From Bdellovibrionales bacterium (GTDB lineage: Bacteria; Bdellovibrionota; Bdellovibrionia; Bdellovibrionales; JAGQZY01): a DNA stretch of 35,562 nucleotides. A model generated the notes under the pieces. It was not told the origin of the DNA. It saw nothing but the letters and a program-made list of their open reading frames with translations, and ran no database searches. Positions 31,813 through 35,562 of the stretch are shown piece by piece. Positions within the stretch are counted from its first letter, which is position 1, and every line of letters begins with the position of its first letter. The position numbers and the translations under genes were made by a program. The stretch lies in NCBI GenBank assembly GCA_020435205.1, contig JAGQZY010000023.1, forward strand, positions 1-35,562, in the 5' to 3' direction.

Positions 31813-33665
31813 TGTGCGGAATCGTTGGTTACGTTGGCAATAAGTCTCCCAAAGATGTTTTGCTCGAAGGCTTAAAAAAGTTGGAATATCGTGGTTATGA
31901 TAGTGCGGGTGTTGCTATTCTCAACGGTGATCGCTTTGATGTTTACCGAGCCGAGGGTAAGCTTTCTGCCCTGAGTGAGAAACTGGCTCCGGTCCGATTT
32001 AGTGGCCGCATTGGTATTGGTCACACGCGTTGGGCCACCCATGGTATGCCCACCGAGTTCAATGCGCATCCCCATAAAGTGAAGGGCATTAGCCTGGTAC
32101 AAAATGGAATTATTGAAAACTATGCAGAACTTAAAGAAGAGCTCCTTGAAAAAGGGGTGAAGTTTTCCTCGGAAACTGACACGGAAGTGGTGGCCCACCT
32201 CATTGCTTTGCAAATGGATGACAGTCATGATTTGGTGGCAGCCATTCAAAGTGTTATTCCAAAGCTGCGTGGGGCCTACGCTATGCTTGTGGTCAGCGAG
32301 AGCGAGCCAGAGACGATTGTTGCTTTCAAGGCCGGCCCGCCCTTAATTTTAGGTGTAGGCGAAGGTGAAATCCTTTTGGCGAGTGACGTTCAGGCTTTTA
32401 TTGATCACACCAACAAAGCTGTTTATTTAGATGATTTTGAAATCGTCAAAGTGAAAGGTGCCCATTATGAGGTTTTTTCTCTCGATGGCATAACTCTTAA
32501 AAAACCGGTGGTGGCACTCGACCTTGCCTCTGAAAAATCAGACAAAAAGGGATTTAAGCACTATATGCTCAAGGAAATCTATGAGCAACCGCGAGCGGTC
32601 GCTAATGCTCTCACTCCGTATGTAGATATTGAAAATAAAAGACTCTCTTTTGATTCTTTAGGCATGCAGGGAGCACCCACTCCCAAAGAGCACTTGCAGG
32701 CTCTTGCCAACTGCAAACGCATCTATATTGTAGCCTGTGGGACCAGTTTCTATGCTGGGCTCTACGGCAAATATTTAATTGAACCTATTGCAGGTGTGGC
32801 CGTCGATGTGGATATTGCTAGTGAGTTCCGTTATAGAGATCCAGTTCTTGAAAAAAATGCTGTCGCTATTTTTGTTTCACAAAGCGGGGAGACCGCCGAC
32901 ACCTTGGCCGCTCTCCGCTTAGCGAAAGAAAAGGGGCTGACTTGTCTGAGCATTTGCAATACGAAAGCCTCCACCATCGATCGTGAAGCGGACCTGCATC
33001 TATACATGAACTCGGGTCTTGAAGTGGGTGTTGCCAGTACAAAAGCGTTTATAAGCACTCTTTCCTTATTTAATCTTCTCGCCTTGTACTTAGCACAGAG
33101 CAAAGATTTGTTAACGGAGGAAGAGGAAACTCGTTTGGTCGATGGTCTGCTGGCTTTGCCAAGCCTCATGGAAGCCTGCCTGGCTTACGACACATACTTC
33201 AAAGAAGCCGCTCAAGAATTAACAAATTATAAGGGCTTTCTCTACCTCGGCCGTGGCCATAGTTACCCCATTGCGCTCGAAGGGGCTCTTAAACTCAAAG
33301 AACTCGCCTACCGGCATGCTGAAGGCTATGCAGCTGGAGAGATGAAACATGGTCCTCTTGCCTTGATTGATCAAGGCATGCTCATTATTGTGATTTGTCC
33401 TCGCGATAAGTTTTATGAAAAAACAGTGAGCAACCTTGAAGAAGCCAAAGCCCGTGGTGGGGTGGTTTTTTCCATAGGCTCAGGCGATGATAAACAGCTC
33501 AAGTCCATTAGTAAGCACTACTTGGGCATTCCGGAAGCACCTTGGATGACCAGTGGTATTTTATCTGTGATTCCAGTGCAGCTCCTAGCCTATCATCTAG
33601 CCGATGCGCTTGGGCATGATGTGGATCAACCACGAAATCTCGCCAAGTCGGTAACTGTTGAATAA
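31812..33665 (+). CDS. glmS: Glutamine-fructose-6-phosphate aminotransferase (isomerizing)
   Basis: A protein of 617 residues, the usual length. The N-terminal glutaminase domain begins at Cys2 (MCGIVGYVGNKSPKDVLLEG) and includes EYRGYDSAGVAI, GIGHTRWATHGMPTEFNAHP and VQNGIIENY. The two SIS sugar-isomerase domains show YIVACGTSFYAGLYGKYLIE, AIFVSQSGETADTLAALRLA and GRGHSYPIALEGALKLKELA. The C-terminus DQPRNLAKSVTVE is the canonical ending. GlmS makes glucosamine 6-phosphate. No glmS ribozyme is possible upstream, because the gene overlaps glmU. Confidence 0.98.
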   Translation: MCGIVGYVGNKSPKDVLLEGLKKLEYRGYDSAGVAILNGDRFDVYRAEGKLSALSEKLAPVRFSGRIGIGHTRWATHGMPTEFNAHPHKVKGISLVQNGIIENYAELKEELLEKGVKFSSETDTEVVAHLIALQMDDSHDLVAAIQSVIPKLRGAYAMLVVSESEPETIVAFKAGPPLILGVGEGEILLASDVQAFIDHTNKAVYLDDFEIVKVKGAHYEVFSLDGITLKKPVVALDLASEKSDKKGFKHYMLKEIYEQPRAVANALTPYVDIENKRLSFDSLGMQGAPTPKEHLQALANCKRIYIVACGTSFYAGLYGKYLIEPIAGVAVDVDIASEFRYRDPVLEKNAVAIFVSQSGETADTLAALRLAKEKGLTCLSICNTKASTIDREADLHLYMNSGLEVGVASTKAFISTLSLFNLLALYLAQSKDLLTEEEETRLVDGLLALPSLMEACLAYDTYFKEAAQELTNYKGFLYLGRGHSYPIALEGALKLKELAYRHAEGYAAGEMKHGPLALIDQGMLIIVICPRDKFYEKTVSNLEEAKARGGVVFSIGSGDDKQLKSISKHYLGIPEAPWMTSGILSVIPVQLLAYHLADALGHDVDQPRNLAKSVTVE

Positions 33666-33700
33666 TTCAACTCTTTAGTCAAACTTTCCGATAAGCCACT

Positions 33701-34159
33701 GTGAAGAACTTAGCTGTGGTTTTTGCTCTTTTTTTTATGTTTGCTTTTCCTCCTGTGGCCGAGGCTGGAATTTTTCCTTTTTTAAAGTGTACAGAAGGAA
33801 GTAAAGAAAAGCCTGGAACTTGTAAGCTATGTTTGGCGTCGTCAACATCGGGGGCAAATCCTATTTGTTCCCAGCAATATCAATATGAAAATAAAAATGG
33901 CGGGCGCAGTCCTGAAATCGCGAATATTGCTAAAGAGTTAACCGATGACTTTTCAAACAAGCTTGTTGAAATTAAGGAGCTTCCAAAACCCGGTTTCAAA
34001 GTGGAAGAGTTCTATAAGCAGTACACCAAGTACGATTGTGATCAAGGAAACTCTCAGCTGGACTTTATTGATAAGCAAATCGAATTCTTAACTTGGAAAC
34101 GCAAGCAGATTGCCGCTTCCCTGGGGCAAAAAAGTTGTCGACTGCCAGCCTCTAAATAG
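33701..34159 (+). CDS. Secreted cysteine-rich protein of unknown function
   Basis: A protein of 152 residues starting with GTG, 35 bases after glmS. The signal peptide is MKNLAVVFALFFMFAFPPVA with cleavage near AEA-G (residue 23). The mature part contains six cysteines, including CKLC (TCKLCLAS), which suggests three disulfides in the periplasm or outside the cell. The C-terminal half (LDFIDKQIEFLTWKRKQIAA) is helical. No family is recognised. Its end overlaps trmFO on the opposite strand by eight bases. Confidence 0.65.
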   Translation: MKNLAVVFALFFMFAFPPVAEAGIFPFLKCTEGSKEKPGTCKLCLASSTSGANPICSQQYQYENKNGGRSPEIANIAKELTDDFSNKLVEIKELPKPGFKVEEFYKQYTKYDCDQGNSQLDFIDKQIEFLTWKRKQIAASLGQKSCRLPASK

Positions 34160-35537
34160 ATTTTAAATCTTCAGCCATTTTTTCGATAAATTTCTTTGAT
34201 TCCAAATGCGCTGGGTTTTCCAGAATCCAAGACTGAAAAGATTGCCTCGCTCTCTCCACCACAAGATCTCGTTTTTGTCGCTTACCCACTTTTTTGGGTA
34301 AGTCTAATGGTGGGAAAAGTCCGAAATTAATATTGGTGGGTTGAAAGTCATCTTTGATTTCACCGGTAAGAGCGTAAAGTAAGGAACCAAGGGCCGTTTC
34401 CCTTGGCGGTGGTAGCTTGGTGTTGTGATTAACAAAATCATCCACAAATCGAGCCACCATCATTCCTATGCATGTACTTTCAAAATAACCTTCGACACCT
34501 GTGATTTGCCCAGCAAAAAACAAGGACGGGTCGTTTTGGCTCGATAAATTCGAGTTCAACTTTTTAGTGGAGTTAATAAACATATTGCGGTGGATACTAC
34601 CCAGTTTTAAAAAATGAGCTTCTTCTAGACCCGGAATCATTGAAAAAATTCGCTTTTGTTCGGGGTATTTCATTTTCGTTTGAAAACCAACCATATTGTA
34701 AGAGGTGCCGGCACGATTTTCTTTGCGCAATTGAACAATAGCATAAAATTTTTCACCAGAAACGGGGTGGGTCAGTCCTTTGGGTGAAAGAGGACCAAAG
34801 CGAGGGGTTTGATCTCCTCGGCACACCATCTCCTCGATGGGCATGCAGCCCTCAAAGAAAGGGGTGTCTTTTTCGAAATCTTTCGCTTCAACTGTGTCAG
34901 CATTTTTAATTTCCTCAATTAGATTTTCGTATTGTTCTTTATTGAGGGGACAATTGATGTAGTCTCCAGTGCCTTTGCCATAGCGGTCACCAATCCAAGC
35001 CACGTCCATGTTGATGCTATCGGCTTCAATGATTGGAGCAATCGCATCAAAAAAATATAGAAAGCGATCGCCAAAATGCTCAAGTAGAGACTGAGCCAAA
35101 GGTTCCGAGGTGAGGGGGCCTGTGGCAATAATCGCAGGCCTTGGTAAATCATCAAGGTTGGTGATTTCCTCTTCTTGAATTTCGATATTTGGATTTTGTT
35201 TGAGCTGTTGAGTGAGGTGCTCAGAAAACTTTTCTCGATCGATACCGAGGGCCTGACCAGCAGGGACTCTGTGAATTCCAGCGGCCTGTAAGACCTGCGA
35301 TCCTAGCTTTTCAGCCTCCCACTTGAGCTGCCCAGGGGCGGCATGATGGGCCACACTCCCAAAGGAGTTTGAGCAAACGAGTTCGGCATAGCTTCCGGTT
35401 TTATGGGCAGGAGTCATTTTTTTTGGCCTCATCTCGAAGAGTTGGACTCTATGTCCCATTTCAGCAAGCTGTAAGGCCGCCTCAGAGCCAGCAAGCCCTG
35501 CTCCCACAATGGAAATTGTCTGTTGAGGCTCTAGCAT
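34152..35537 (-). CDS. trmFO: Folate-dependent tRNA U54 methyltransferase TrmFO
   Basis: A protein of 461 residues. The FAD-binding motif SIVGAGLAGSEAALQLAEMG (about residues 9-28) is followed by LVCSNSFGSVA, GRHAAPG-like VAHHAAPGQLKWEAEKLGSQ and AGQALGIDREKFSEHLTQQL, the TrmFO (formerly Gid) pattern. Later blocks are FYAIVQLRKENRAGTSYNMV and FFAGQITGVEGYFESTCIGM. It uses methylene-tetrahydrofolate and FAD to make ribothymidine at position 54 of tRNA. GGGAG sits about ten bases before the ATG. The last 25 bases of the window carry a stop codon in another frame that may end a preceding gene on the minus strand. Confidence 0.95.
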   Translation of the reverse strand: MLEPQQTISIVGAGLAGSEAALQLAEMGHRVQLFEMRPKKMTPAHKTGSYAELVCSNSFGSVAHHAAPGQLKWEAEKLGSQVLQAAGIHRVPAGQALGIDREKFSEHLTQQLKQNPNIEIQEEEITNLDDLPRPAIIATGPLTSEPLAQSLLEHFGDRFLYFFDAIAPIIEADSINMDVAWIGDRYGKGTGDYINCPLNKEQYENLIEEIKNADTVEAKDFEKDTPFFEGCMPIEEMVCRGDQTPRFGPLSPKGLTHPVSGEKFYAIVQLRKENRAGTSYNMVGFQTKMKYPEQKRIFSMIPGLEEAHFLKLGSIHRNMFINSTKKLNSNLSSQNDPSLFFAGQITGVEGYFESTCIGMMVARFVDDFVNHNTKLPPPRETALGSLLYALTGEIKDDFQPTNINFGLFPPLDLPKKVGKRQKRDLVVERARQSFQSWILENPAHLESKKFIEKMAEDLKSI

Positions 35538-35562
35538 GCTATATAACTCCCATGTCTGACCG

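Overview
The window looks like a chromosomal segment of a flagellated Gram-negative bacterium, most likely Bdellovibrionota (Bdellovibrio-like). That guess rests on the gene mix and order: pgpA-cinA-recA, a complete late flagellar block with L- and P-ring genes, csrA next to fliW, several secreted or beta-barrel proteins of unknown function, and trmFO, glmU, glmS and purD scattered among two-component and envelope genes. I cannot run a phylogeny, so the assignment is an inference. No tRNA, rRNA, CRISPR array, insertion sequence or prophage was recognised.

Layout. Positions 1-5575 hold the 5' end of a PilT-like ATPase gene (minus), then pgpA, a CinA C-terminal-domain gene and recA (plus), closed by a two-way terminator. 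A minus-strand group follows: a TPR membrane protein, a beta-barrel protein, an aspartokinase catalytic domain without ACT domains and next to a palindromic element, and an MltD-like lytic transglycosylase. Positions 5831-15145 are a flagellar block, flgF-G-A-H-I, then flgJ-M-N-K-L-csrA-fliW. It starts at a textbook sigma-54 promoter only 16 bases from the flgF start codon. Between flgI and flgJ lies a 216-base non-coding gap holding a highly structured RNA with its own terminator. Positions 15257-19524 hold a secreted protein of unknown function and a minus-strand operon of pentapeptide-repeat, HTTM-like membrane and PQQ-type propeller proteins, plus a lipoprotein. Positions 19664-23278 run a FlgT-like exported protein, prmA, rsmE, an RDD membrane protein and the heptose adenylyltransferase gene. 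The rest holds a beta-barrel protein, purD, a secreted protein, a HAD phosphatase, a histidine kinase and NtrC-type regulator pair, glmU-glmS, a Cys-rich secreted protein and trmFO.

How they work together. The most interesting unit is a possible CsrA circuit inside the flagellar locus. CsrA (RNA-binding repressor) and FliW (its protein antagonist in other bacteria) are adjacent. The RNA between flgI and flgJ shows two hairpins with the same CAGGAAG loop plus a single-stranded AAGGAAGG stretch, which are CsrA-type binding motifs. The flgK leader has a 7-bp hairpin presenting AUGGAU in its loop and a second GGA overlapping the start codon. This suggests a CsrA-titrating small RNA, or a CsrA-responsive attenuator, wired into flagellar hook-filament junction expression. 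This is inferred from sequence alone.
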